A DNA stretch of 64,000 nucleotides from Trichaptum fuscoviolaceum (lineage: Eukaryota > Basidiomycota > Agaricomycetes > Hymenochaetales > Trichaptaceae). The position numbers and the translations under genes were made by a program. Shown piece by piece: positions 1-11,796 of this stretch. A model generated the notes under the pieces. That model had not been told where the DNA came from, ran no database searches, and saw only the letters and a list, made by a program, of their open reading frames with translations. Every line of letters starts with the position of its first letter. The stretch's first letter is position 1. The stretch spans positions 1,550,001-1,614,000 of the forward strand of contig CAJSYZ010000007.1 in NCBI GenBank assembly GCA_910574455.1, in the 5' to 3' direction.

Positions 1-1187
1 TTTAAATTTAATGTCGACACGCTGATCTCAGGCACAGTAGCTAATTAGATGTATTATATGCTAATGTATGCATAAAAAATGTTCGGAGGCTAAAGAATGT
101 GTTATAAAGGGTGCACATTAGAACTACAATAGAAATGCATGGTTCATGCTTATTTGCTCCGATTCTTTGATTTATCATATACTGTATGCTCCCCATATGA
201 CCTTAATAATATACATGTCAGCTTTATGTACACTATTAAAGCTTTCAAAAAAGTTTGAGACTTAACGGCGCCCTATAAGACACTATAAAAATGAAACAAT
301 CCCGAAAAGTGGCCATTTTGTGCACTTTTGGGTCAAAATTCAACATTTGCAGCTAGTTTCACTATATTAATGATGATTAAAAATTACAGATATGCTACAT
401 AGCAATACAAGAGGCACTAATGAAGCAATATCAGGTGTTAGAAAGGATGTTACTAAGAAAATAGTTCTGAAGTATACAAATCAGTCCGAGAGTCGATGAC
501 ATGTGTACTAGTTTCACTCGAAGTGATGCATTCGGAGCACCACTTTCGAGTTCACCCACTTCCACACTATCTACAAACACAGTTCTTTTTTAGACTTCTA
601 TATATTGTAGACTAGATCTATTATACAAAATATAGAAGTCTCAGATGTGCTCAAAAATATACAAATGAATAAATACTGCTAGAGCAGCACTGTTTAACAC
701 TTTTTTGGTTATTACACAACAACAAAGTACATGAATGCTATTATTAAAAATACGATAATTTATTTTGTAGCTCGCGCTTTTGCATCACAGTATGTGCCTG
801 AAATTAGTATGTAGTATTGTTTTAATTTTGAGAGAAAAGCTTCGTCGGCGATGCCTCGGAGATGTGCTCCGGGAATCGCCGGACTCACTTCTGAGGATAT
901 GGACGTGTCAAGGTGTACCTTCGACAACGTCTATAAATTATATCACTCACTCCTTGCACGCAGTTTCTTTGAGATTCAAATATATGTATATTATAGATTA
1001 AAGTTAAGTAGTATTATACATGATTTAAGCACAAAAAAAGAGAGAACAAACATACTAAGATTAACCTTCGCGAAGCCGCTGATCACGAAGATCGCGCGCA
1101 GTCGCAAAGGTTATTCCACCGAGTTAAGGTGCATTTGGTAGAGCGGATTCGAGGGGATTCACATACCTTCTATTCCCTTTCCTGCGC
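1..1187. other. AT-rich stretch with no supportable gene
   Basis: Only short, low-quality open frames occur here (longest under 100 codons), with no recognisable motif or convincing splice structure. The base composition is AT-rich, unlike the gene-dense right half. A weak resemblance in wording (for example a tttga-acttaacgg string) to the AT-rich part of the insert at 18.9-19.8 kb was seen by eye, but it is too thin to call a repeat. Confidence 0.4.
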
Positions 1188-1261
1188 TTGCGTCGTTCAA
1201 AGGAAACGGCCGCACGCAAATCAGCACTCCCACCGCAGCTTGCTGTAATCTATCAGCAAGC

Positions 1262-1681
1262 TCAATATCGGTCGTCATTGTCCAGCGCCCACTGCCACAA
1301 AGAAACTAGTTCGAACCAGGAACTCATACGGCAACCGGTATCGGTCTTACAAGGCTTGCGCACGCTGTTGCCGTTGCTGAAGAGTAGATGTCGAGGAGAA
1401 GCTGTCAGAGTGTAGAAGCTGTGGATGGAGATTAGGCTGGAGACACGCTGAGCGGAATCCGAGCCGTTCGACTTTCGCTCGTGATCGCGAACGTCCTGGT
1501 ACAGCTGTTGACCAGACTTCTTGAATGAAGATTCTGGAGACGAAGTCGATTGTCGTTGCTGGCGCTGCAATTGTTGCGATTGTTGTGTTTGTAACCAAGT
1601 CTGCCATGAGGAAGTTGGACTTGCTTGGATTTGCTGTTGGTGCTGTGCTTGGATTTGGGAGTGCGGAGAAGCGATGGGCAT
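1262..1681 (-). CDS. Gln-rich hypothetical protein (possible host exon)
   Basis: This is a 139-codon minus-strand frame starting with ATG at 1681. The first 60 residues are rich in Gln and Ser (several QQ runs between residues 10 and 45), followed by a more ordinary charged segment, so at least the N-terminal half looks like protein-coding sequence rather than chance. The later part may run into an intron. I do not recognise the family. Its start lies about 300 bp from the transposon terminus at 1980, so the element would sit in its promoter or 5' leader if the gene is real. Confidence 0.3.
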   Translation of the reverse strand: MPIASPHSQIQAQHQQQIQASPTSSWQTWLQTQQSQQLQRQQRQSTSSPESSFKKSGQQLYQDVRDHERKSNGSDSAQRVSSLISIHSFYTLTASPRHLLFSNGNSVRKPCKTDTGCRMSSWFELVSLWQWALDNDDRY

Positions 1682-1979
1682 AGACAGCGCCCTGTGGTAT
1701 CGTTGACGTTCTTACAATGAAGATGTGGATGAAGGTTTAGGTCGAACCTATAAGTTGTGCAAGAGGGTTTAGTCACATTTTGAGTGTAAATTTTTGTGTT
1801 ACGCACCTGCCATATTTACGTTCTGCTCCTCCCACGCAAGTGAAATTGCGTTGACATCCTTCTAGCATAGAGTATAGAAGAAGAGTGATGCGAAGAAAGA
1901 GAGAAAGAAACAACACAGCGGTCGTGAAAGTGGGAGAAAAGGACAAGGACGGGCAACGCGCGCAAGTGCAACCGTAGTA

Positions 1980-2001
1980 CATCAGGGAAACTACTTTCTG
2001 C
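1980..2001 (+). repeat. Left terminal inverted repeat of the Plavaka-type element
   Basis: The sequence begins CATCAGGGAAACT. Compared with the inverse complement of 34023-34044, 19 of 22 positions agree by eye. The inverse complement of 40519-40540 also begins CATCAGGGAA. The flanking dinucleotide outside this end is TA (1978-1979), matching TA at 34045-34046. Inward lies a subterminal region (about 2000-2590) with repeated CTGAA/TTCAG and CTGATT motifs that also occur beside the other two termini. Short TIRs with subterminal repeats are typical of CACTA-like transposons. Confidence 0.75.
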
Positions 2002-2590
2002 TGAAAGTGACTTAAGTGTTACTTAAACGTCCTGAGAGACTGAAGTCTTAAATAAGGCAAGCTTTACTTATTCATGCATGTCCTCCCATTATTCAGGACA
2101 AGTTGGCTGAAATAAGTGCGGGCTGGCTTAAATAAGGAAAGATGGCTGAATCAGTGCTCTAAGTGTTTCAGGCATTCTGCACCCCAGTGCTCCAGTGTAT
2201 CATCCTTTAATTACAGCAGTAGACAAGTGTTGTAAGACAAATTGCAGTGCTCAAGAGTCTAAGTGCATAAGAACGTTCCAAGTATTTCATTGCATCAGAA
2301 ATATATAAGACAACATTATGTAGCTATCAGTGCCTCAGCGTTCAAGTACATCAGTCATTTACGCAAGACTAAGCATAGCAGTCGCTATCATGGGATCCGC
2401 CACGACATTATCCTGAACCTCTTCCGTGACGGGCAGTGGCAGGCCACATTTCGCTGCCGTGCCTTTGTTTTTCTACTGCTACGCCAAAGAACATGCAGAA
2501 TTGAAGACTGCTCTGCGAGTCGATGGTAATATAATGTTGAGCGCACGGACAGAAACGAAAAGAAGAGGCTCACTAGTGATTGATTTGCCC

Positions 2591-5500
2591 TTAGAAGTCT
2601 ACGCAGTCCGTAGCCGAATCCCATTTTGAAGCGTCGTCCTCCTCATGATCACCATCTCCACCTAAATCCTTGTCCTTGTCCTTGCCCTCGCCCTCGCCCT
2701 CGTCCTCGCCGTCGCCCTCGCCGTCGTCCTCGCCCTCGTCATCGCCGTCGCCCTCGCCGTCGTCCTCGCCGTCGTCCTCGCCCTCGCCGTCGTCATCGCC
2801 CTCGCCGTCGTCATCGCCCTCGCCGTCGTCATCGCCCTCGCCGTCATCATCGCCCTTGCACTCAATCTTGTCAACTCCCTCGTCCCCGCTCTCACTCAGG
2901 TTGTCGTCACCCTCAGCATTAGCATGCTCGTCCTCTGCATCACCTTCCACCTCGCCTCTATACTCAGCCACCTCACGCTCTTCGCCCTTATCGTCGGTTC
3001 CGTCGGTTCCGTCTTCCCAATTATCAGCGTCTTCGTCATACGCTTTTTCGCAGGTCGAATCTGCATCTATAACGTCAAAATACAAGGAGAAGTCCCTGCC
3101 AGTGATACCCGATCCAACAAGTTCGGTGTTCTTTCTCGTATCGATATCTGTACTGGCATCGTAAGCTAGGAGGCGGGATCGAACCTTTTCCCAGTTTGAT
3201 TCAGTGAAGAAAGAGGGATTTGACAACAAGTTAACATAGTCGTCCGTATGAGGTTGCCACAGAGCGCTAGTGAAATACCACTCAGCGCCGCCAAGTTCTT
3301 CTTTGATATTTTGCAACCGAGCCACCTGTTTATCAATGGCAACCTTGACCTATCCATGGGAAGATCAGCGAATAAGGACAATATAAGTGCTGAAAAAAGT
3401 AGATACCGCTGTTGCCGCAAGGGCGAGGGCACCGATAGGCTTTCCTATGGTGTTTCTGTCCAGTATTTTATGCCGACCCATGGCCAAGACAATGTGTACG
3501 GACAACACTGAGACCACAAGGTCAGAGCAGAACAGTCCTTGCTTCTGTACAATTAGGGTCAATGCATGGACACAAAATGCGACAATAAATACTCTTTTAC
3601 TTACCCTCTCCATACTATACCAGCTTTCCCATAGAAACGGTTCGGCTTTCTTCTTGTCAACTAGCGACTGCAACGTCTTCACAATTGCTTCGTTTCGCAT
3701 TGATTTTGATTGTTCGCCGCTGATAAAACTTGCAACTGATTGCTCAGCTTTCTCAAAAAGTTTCTTGCGCCAGCTATCAGAGCATCTCTGGGCCACCTGA
3801 AATACAAGGATCGCATCTCAATTTGGTAAAGGTGACTTGGAGATAAGTTAGATTGACTCAACTAGAGAACAGATATCGGCGAACTGAGTTTCGTAACTGA
3901 ATTCCCAGAATCAAACACTTTCCCCCACAGTGAGCTGATGAGCTTATTGTCCGGAGTTTGCCATGGTGTGACGGACTTTCCAACTGCGCGAAATAGTGAA
4001 GGTAATAGAATATGAGTCCATCCTGCCTGAGTACCGGGAGGGAGACACTGGTTCGTCGCCCTTTTCCTGCCTGGCACGCGAGATCCTTCCCTTCCTTCAT
4101 TTTGATCCTTGTCCTCAAGTCCCACTGATGTCTGCATATAAGTAAATCAGCAAAATATGTCATAGAAATGAATTTGATTCGACAAACTGAGCTAGTAGTC
4201 CGAGAGACTTTGCGATGACCTTGATAAGCCCCAGTCACTAACACTTCGGGTCCGGGGGTGCAGGATGCTCTCGTCATTGCAAGGGACGGTGCTCGAGGTG
4301 CTAACGACATCTTTCGACCACCAGACTATTAGTAAGAAAAAAAGGTGAATGTCTACATTTAGAGTGTATCAATCGACTCTCACTTACTTCATTATCAGCC
4401 ACCAGCGACTGCCTCTTGCGATTAGAGGTAGCGGATCCAAGCTCCGGCTGCAGCACGTCAGAAAGCTGTTATCCGTGGCAAGTGAACAGCTCGAAAAGAA
4501 GCACTTACTGTCATATCGGCCTCAGGCCGATAAGGAATGTCAGAGGGTTTCCTCTTCTTACTCAAGTCCTTTCCGCCTGATCAGATACGAACTTAAAATG
4601 CCGGTTACCATAGAATTGACGCTTACTGTGGCACCGGCCTGTGTGTCCATGTCAGTCAACAATGACTTCTTGATCTTGACAGCCTTATTAGCCTATTGAG
4701 ATGGTTTAAAATAAGTAAACATAAAATGAAGGAATTCATTGCACGTGAAGGTAGAAGAATTACCACATTAACCTGAGAGTCGGTGTCTGGTGGCGACTTC
4801 CTCTTTCCGTTCTTTGTGACTGTGATGTCCTATTCATATTCACACATTAGCGCTCAACTTGAAGTGAAGAAGGAAACGAATAGTTGCCACAGGAGAGCAC
4901 CGGAAGTGAGCCTACAGTGCATCGACACTCACACATACCTGTACACGGGGTTCCAAGGCTAGTGATTGCACCTTACAACCATAAATAAGGGGGGAACGAG
5001 AGAAGTTGAGATAAGATAGACTTACCGGTGCGCTAAGCTGCGAAATAGCAGTCCTCTTGTTTGCATCCTATCAAAATACCAATTCAGTAAGCAATGAAGG
5101 AAGGATGTACCATGAAGATCACTGTCTGGTACTCACCTGTCCACCTGGATTTATCTTGTTATTCTTATCCTCGAGTACGGGAAGGGATTACTCAGTAGAT
5201 TGAAAAAATGTAGAATGATATGACATCGCTTACCGTTGAAACCTGCGACCCGGAAAGAGTGTCACGCAATAACTTCCTTTTCTTCGAGTTGACGTTGCTG
5301 CTACCTCCATCCTGTTCATGAGACGGCAGTTGGCAGATAAACAATAACGAAGGAATATGAACAAACGGTCATGGAGCAACTGACATGAATCGAACAGTAA
5401 TCAGTCGGACTCACACAAGCTTGAGCCGGCCTTGTTAGCCTCTTCGGATCGCTTCCGCCCTATAAACAAGTTATTCAGACTGCATCTGCCATTCTAATGC

Positions 5501-6959
5501 TCCGTCAACTCACAACATTTGATTCCGAATCGACAAGATGTGCCTTCTGTTGCACGCTGATTGTGCTATTTTTTACACCATGATAGCTTGTAAGGGTTAT
5601 TGTTTCTCCTTCATCCTCCCAGGGACTTAAGTTTTCATCATCTGGCAATTCGACGGTGTGTCTGGTGCAGCTTTGCGTCAGCAAGGTCATAATATAGTGG
5701 TAGCAAAGACAAGAGCGTCAATGTTGCAGGTGAAGGATTTCCAACTTGAAGTTGGGTCTCGGCCCGGGAGCGTCACGGTAGTAGTAGCCTGAGTAGGTAG
5801 TCGGGATGATGATGATCATACTAGTATGAGTTTAATAATTGAGTCTAAATCAAGCTTCTCACTCACCATTACATCGACTTGACAGTACCAGATACTGATT
5901 CAGACGCAATGCAAGATTCAAACCTCAAACTCACAAATTGATCCTTTCTGAGTCTATCCCTGCCACTGGCACCTCAAGACCTCCACCCTCTTCACCAATG
6001 AAAGTGGAATCATCTGTGTTGCGAAGCGCCCTGACAGGGCGTTTTGTCTTGTCGTTCCGCCTTGACGTAGCGGGCGAGTCTATTATGTCCGTTTCTTCAC
6101 CAGAAAGACTCTCGTTCGGTCCTGCAGGAGCGTGAAAGAATGCGTCGCTGGGAGTCACGGTGGCGGCAGACCTGGACATCTTTGCGGTCTGCACACGTGT
6201 GCGAAATGGAAGTTCACCTTTGGAATCTTCTTTCCTAGCCTTTTTTGCAGGCTCCCTGTTTGGCTCATCCATACTCGCTGCTTCGCATTAAGGTGAGTCA
6301 CAGTGTTCAACCTCCAAGCTTTGAGATCATCTGAAAATGTATAGGCAATGTTACTCACGAATATCCAAGTCTTCGTTGTGTCCATCTTCACAACCCGATA
6401 CGTCTTTAACATCGTTCTTCGAGTCTGTTTATGCCAGTTCAAATGATCTGTGTCATCACTGATCTAAAGTTGAAGACTTACTGCTAGCTTCGCCTTTTGG
6501 CTTTCTACGTCCACGTTTGCCAGTGAGTTTGGGCACTGTTGAGCCCATCTGGGTGCGTGTCTCAAGAGCCTTTGACAAGTTGTTTTCAAGCTCTACGGTC
6601 TCTAGCATCGCTGCTTCTTGGTTCTCTGCTGCAGTCACCTTCTTGCGAACCTTGTCAGCTGCCTCTTGTTCTTTTGCTGCCCGTTTTTGCTCCGCAGCGA
6701 GTTTTTTCCTCTCTTTCGCAACCGCGACTTGCTGGGCCGCAGCTCTGCGGAAGGCTGCCCGCTCTTCCTTCTGCTTTTCCTTCTCTTCCTTCTCCTTCAA
6801 TGCCTCATCCCGCCTCTCTGCCTGCCGTACTTTCCTTTTCTCTTTTTCTTCCTTCTCCCGCAATATCTCCTCCTGTGTTCGTCTTGTTCTGAGTTGTCCA
6901 ACGACTGCTCCGGGGTGCTTTTCGCTGTTCTTAGCTCTTGTCTGTCTTTGAGTTGACAT
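2591..6959 (-). CDS. Plavaka-associated accessory protein, left copy (coiled coil, acidic tail)
   Basis: This is a multi-exon minus-strand gene. Exon 1 (ATG at 6959, to about 6482) encodes a Lys/Glu/Arg-rich coiled coil of about 155 residues. A short exon near 5931-6272 carries a basic AKKARKED patch that may be a nuclear localisation signal. Many small exons follow (6.4-4.3 kb). Then come exons with a conserved PPGTQAGWTHILLPSL block (about 4040-4010), a CSDSWRKKLFEKAEQS block (about 3780), a GKPIGALALAATAVS block (about 3430), and a FFTESNWEKVRSRL block (about 3180-3210). The C-terminus is a long Gly/Glu/Asp repeat (about 2690-2860). Blocks of this kind resemble a large family of uncharacterised Agaricomycete proteins that I recall accompanying transposase genes; this is unverified. 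Its paralogue is at 35564-39936. It is transcribed divergently from the transposase with about 280 bp between start codons, like a second CACTA gene. Internal exon borders are approximate. Confidence 0.65.
2690..2860 (-). repeat. Acidic Gly-Glu-Asp tandem repeat inside the accessory gene tail
   Basis: On the minus strand this is a degenerate array of short GAG/GAC/GAT/GGC codon units encoding repeated EGDDDG-like peptides near the C-terminus. It produces long spurious Pro/Arg- and Ser/Pro-rich frames on the other strand. The right paralogue keeps an acidic tail but with a different, less regular sequence, so the array seems to have expanded after the copies diverged. Confidence 0.8.
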
Positions 6960-7237
6960 TTTGTGCAGTGTTTTGAGACTTGTATGATGATAAGATGTGT
7001 CGAAGGTGCAAGTTCAAGATCAGGGAGGCGGGGGCGTCTATCTTAGACAAGTTGAAAATTTACGCCCACTACTACCGTGACTACTCTATGACTAATTTTA
7101 ACTCAGGTTCAAGTTCACTGCCAGTGGCACTCCGAGTCCGAGTCACTGCCAGTGCTAGCAGCCTGCCAGTGCCAGTGAGGCTCAGCTGTGAGTCCCAATT
7201 GTCAACGTGTACTACTACTGAGGTTACATTCAAGTTG
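6960..7237. promoter_or_regulatory. Divergent promoter between accessory gene and transposase
   Basis: About 280 bp separates the ATG of the accessory gene (6959, minus) from the chosen ATG of the transposase (7238, plus). It contains clustered CACTGCCAGTG, ACTCCGAGT and TTCAAGTT motifs at 7105-7190. The half near the accessory gene is recognisably similar to the upstream region of the right paralogue (about 35400-35563): both share GTGGGCGTAAATTTTC and a nearby CAACTTGCACCTT-like string. Conservation of this non-coding block in two copies suggests promoter or transposase-binding function. Confidence 0.55.
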
Positions 7238-10200
7238 ATGCCAGCGACACGGAAAAAGCACGATCCCTTTCATTTTCCACCAACTATTCGATGCACCTTG
7301 CCCGGCTGTAGTAGGACGTTCAAGAGTCAATCTGGAAGAGCAAGACATGAATATTCAGCTCATCCGACGTCATTCTTGGCAAGTTCTTCTGCCTGTGGTC
7401 ACGAATATGAATCGTCACCTATTCGACCCATACGAGCTCCAAGTCCTCAACTTGGAGCTCTCCTGAGGTCGTCCGAACTTCCAACAGAGGGTCATTCTGA
7501 GAGCGGCTCTGACTCCTACGATTACGATATTTCCATGCTTACACAGGATATCTCGATGCTCAGTATAGGCCGAGACGAGCTGCTTCAAGATTTGGACAGA
7601 CCTCATTCTCTGTCCCATTCTGTCACCGGAAGTGACAGTGGCCGTTCTGAAGACTTGGATTCCGACATTGGAGATTATAAGGAGAGTGAGGATAACTTGA
7701 AGGTGTATCACAGATACTTGAATGGTGCGCGCCAAATTAATTGTTCCCGGTTTACTGTAGCATTTTGACACCAAACATTGTGCAGCCACTCCATGCGATA
7801 CAGAAGGGAACTTCTTAGAATATGAAGACTCACCCGCTCCGCGAAACGAATCTGCGTCAAATGACTGGTTTCCCTATTCGTGTCGAGCAGATTTTGAGCT
7901 CGCAGATTTTCTCTATCGAGAAGAGCAAATGTCTGCTGGGAACATAACAAAGCTTCTGGGAATCATGAAGGCTTATCAGCTGATTCAGGCGGCGGAGAAT
8001 GTAAAATCTTGCGGATGTTCCAAATTGGATGCGACAGAGCCTGACGATGACTTAGATCTGGGTTCAACTAGTACGCTACTCAATGGAGACGCGCAAAAAA
8101 TGTATAACGTCATTGATGCTACGAAAGTCGGTGATGTGTCTTGGAAATCCTTTAGTAACTTCTACACAGACGACAATGGCCAAAAGGTGACAAATGAGAA
8201 CACCGAGTCATGGAAGAGGAAAGAATATGATGTTTGGTATCGGGATCCTTTGGAAGTGATCCGGAATTTGGTGGATAATCCAGCTTTGGAAGGCGAATTC
8301 GACTATGTCCCGTTTCGTGAGTATCAGCCGAAGGAGGACTCTGATGACAACAAAGAACGAGTCTTCAGAAACTACATGTCCGGAAACTTTGCTTGGGAAC
8401 AGGCTGTAAGTCATGAATCATGCAGCATTCAAAGTTGGAAGAAGTGTATTGATAATCCTTGACTTAGAACAAAATCTTCGCCGAAGATAAAGCGGTCCAT
8501 GGGTCTATGTTCGTTCCGGTCATCTTAGGGAGCGACAAGACAACAGTCTCCGTTGGAACTGGCAACAACGAATATTATCCGTTATATCTTTCAATAGGAA
8601 ATGTATCTAACAAGGCCCGGCGGTCCCAAAAGCTGAATACAGTCCAGCTCGTAGCATTTCTAGCAATACCAAAGAGTGTGTGTCAAAAACTGAGCTATTC
8701 ATTTGTGTTCAAGTTCTGATGCTTTGCAGCTGAACGGCAGTATGAAAAGTCAGATGACTTCCGTCGCTTTAGACATCAAATCTTTCATTCATCTATATCA
8801 AGAATCTTGAGTCCACTGAAGACAGCAATGTCCATAAACAATGAACAAACCATTCTCCGGTGCCCTGATGGTCACTTGCGTAGGTCAGTTCTCGGACTCG
8901 GCTCGTATATAGCCGATTATCCGGAACAGGTGAGTCTATGCGCAATATGCACTGGATGGTGCTGCAAGTAAGTATTGTCCTTTCCAAAAATCACATCCAA
9001 CTCGAGTTAGAGAAAATGACTTACTGTGGCCATATAGATGTACATCACCTCACAAGAATCTAGATAATCCGGAATTTGTTACAAATCCTCGAACAAAAGA
9101 GCTACACGAACGATTGATAGAACAGGTGGATGACAACAGCATAAGTAGAGCAACGGTTCGAAAAGAGTATGGGTTCCACCAAGATATTGTGGTAAGTGTT
9201 CTAAACTCTCCATACAATGTGAGCTGACCACGACTATGCTCCATAGCCCTTCACCAATGACTTTCCACGTGCAGATATATGCGATCTCATTTCTCCGGAC
9301 CTACTGCACCAAATGATCAAAGGCGTATTTAAGGATCACCTTGTTGAGTGGATTTGCCAGAGCTTGACCCGACAGAGCTGGACGTTGTGGATAAAAGGTG
9401 CTGTTTTTTCACAAGTTGTTTAATGTGAATACTGCTGCTAATCTCCGCGTAGAATCAGAGTTGCTGCTCCTTTTCCTGGACTTCGCAGATTTCCCGAAGG
9501 CCGAGGCTTCAAGCAATGGACAGGCAATGATTCTAAGGCACTTATGAAAGTATATGACCTTTCTGTCTTGTTCGAGGCGGTGGTTTGCTGATATTTGATG
9601 CAACTTGCTTAGGTGTATCTTCCGGCTATTGTGGGCATTGCGCACGATGATATGATTCGCGCATTGAGTGCATTTCTTGACTTCTGTTACCTTGTGCGTC
9701 GGTACACGATTACAGTCTCAACTCTTGATCAAATCAAAGCCTCTTTGGATCACTTTCACCGTTATCGGCAAATATTCATAGCTAAAGGCATCCGGGATAA
9801 CTTCTCACTTCCACGACAGCATGCCATGATCCACTATCCTACAATGATCCCTCTGTTCGCTGCACCGAGTGGTCTGTGTTCATCGATCACAGAGAATAAA
9901 CACATTTACGCGGTGAAGGAAACATGGCGACGCTCAAACAGAAATGATCCTTTGGGTCAGATGATCACAGCAAACCAACGTCTCAGTAAACTTATTGCAT
10001 CGAGGGCAGACTTCAAGAGGCGTGGAATGCTGGAAAGTCCTCTGGCTGAGGCTTCATGGAGAGCTTTGCAAGATGTTCTGCGCAGGAATATGTCAGAGTC
10101 GGAGACAGATGACGCTCAGGCTGAGAGGACCCAAATTCGGAAGGAGCAGATGCACCATGATCATGATACACCCGTAGCTGGCGCAGCTGATGATACAGAG

Positions 10201-11216
10201 GACTTCTTCGATGACATTGTGGGCAATAATGAACTCAACGAAATTGCAGACCTGGAAGATCCCGAAAGCTTAGTGCATGGGCCTCAGCATCTTGCGGTTC
10301 ATGACATACTACATGCTGAACGCCAGATGCGCTTGGGTGGCAGAAATGACCCTTTGAGCTTGATGTTAATGGCTTCGAAGTCACGTAAGTATTAGTACTT
10401 AGTAACCCATGCTTTTGGTGCTGCACATCTGACTTCTTTGATATCATCCTTGCAGAGTCCAGTACGGTGTACCCTAAGCAACTTAACGCTCTTGCGGCGA
10501 TAAAAGGCCATCCAGAGCTCCGAAAACTCCCACAGCTCATTAAAGACTACTTATTCAACAAGTACGAGAAGCACAACTCCAACTTAAGGGGCTCCTCTGG
10601 CAGAGCCGAACCAGCAGTTGAATTGGACATAAGCAATGACTTTTCAATTTTCCATTCAGCCACCGCTTTCTTTGCCTTCCGTGGCGAATCGATCCCTATA
10701 GAACAAGCAATGAGGGAGGTGATCAGGTCCAATCCCTCTTGGCGCGGAAAGGCAAGACGTGATGCAGTCCTTGTTCGAGTTAATACTCGCAAAAAGGGGT
10801 TTGCAGGAATGCGAGTTGCCCGAGTTATGCTTCTTTTCTCCTTTGCCGTTAGTAAATTGAAACGTCAGGAATGCGCTCTCGTCCAATTTTTCAAGCGTGT
10901 TGGAGACTCGCCTGACCAAAAAACAAGTATGTGGATTGTCGAGCCGGAATATGAGTTAGACACCTTTACCACCTGTCCTGGTGTGAAAGCCAGTGGCAGA
11001 CGTCACTACTACCACCGTGACTGCAAGGCTCCGAAGCTATTTGTGATAGGTATAGGGGATATCTTTCGTTTGGCTCACCTCCTTGGGGTGCCAAAGGGTG
11101 ATGAATGTCCTCCAAAGTCATTGACACCCGAGGAGTCCTTGGACTTTTATGATAGATTCTATGTTAACCGATTTGTAGACATGCACATGCACGAAACATT
11201 GTACGAAAGTAGATAA
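7238..11216 (+). CDS. Plavaka-family transposase (CACTA-like), frame break in exon 6
   Basis: The nine exons inferred are 7238-7724, 7786-8405, 8468-8675, 8730-8967, 9038-9191, 9247-9397, 9453-9549, 9613-10384 and 10456-11216. An N-terminal C2H2 finger (CTLPGCSRTF then RARHEYSAH) comes first. Hallmarks of Plavaka transposases follow: VPVILGSDKTTVSVGTGNNE with LSIGNVSNKARRS (exon 3), CPDGHLRR and YIADYPEQV (exon 4), a cysteine motif split across exons 4-5, LISPDLLHQMIKGVFKDHL (exon 6), FPGLRRFPEGRGFKQWTG (exon 7) and LPRQHAMIHYPTMI (exon 8). These motifs are from memory of the family. All joins keep frame except exon 6, where the family-like reading shifts by one base between about 9340 and 9397, so the copy may be inactive. 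The start is the ATG just before the zinc finger; an in-frame ATG at 6995 is possible. Confidence 0.85.
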
Positions 11217-11796
11217 TGATAAAAACAAACTCTTCATTTAGCACACAAAGTACAGTAGGCACGATGGTTGGAATTCTCTGTACTACGATGTCCATTTTAC
11301 TACTAGTACTAGTAGTACTTACTAGTAATAAGTAGACTCCGACTTGGAGTCGGAGTCGGAGTACACTCACTGGCAGGCTGGCACAACTTGAACTTAGACC
11401 TTCAAGCTAAATAAACTTTCTATTTTATTTAATACAAGTAGTAATCAAGAAAACATTCACATCACAATACCAACGTTTTCAAACTATACCAATACTAGTA
11501 CTACTAATCTGCGCTGCGCTCGCAGATTAGTAGTACAGCACAGAGGAGCTTGAAAAGGGAGTAAACTGATGAAAAATATCAGTACAACCCTTCAAGTTGA
11601 CAAATTGAATAACCTTCTCATAAACATAAATGAAATATTCGAATAGTAATAACTTGAACGGAATGTAGAATGAAAAAAAAGCCTCCGAGTCCTTATTGCG
11701 TACTAGTATAGTAGACATTTGCGACACAGTACAAGCACAAAGTTATCCCACATGAGTGAGGGTCAATATCGTAGAAGCCGGACCTGCCTGAGCACC
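11217..11796. other. Intergenic, palindromic-motif rich, no gene
   Basis: This is the gap between the transposase and the convergent gene at 11797-13724. At 11290-11390 it holds a run of ACTAGTACTAGTAGT-type palindromes and repeated GAGTCGGAGT units, then a CACTGGCAGGCTGGCA block. The rest is AT-rich and without a credible open frame. Confidence 0.6.

Noticed and set aside
2626..3164. Long plus-strand frames rich in Pro/Arg or Ser/Pro opposite the accessory gene tail
   Set aside because: They are mirror frames of the acidic tandem repeat on the minus strand and end where the repeat ends.
7238..11216. KDZ (Kyakuja/Dileera/Zisupton) transposase
   Set aside because: The LGSDKTTVS, IADYPEQ and LPRQHAM blocks point to Plavaka. 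The termini are short CATCAGGG repeats and no 8-bp duplication was found.
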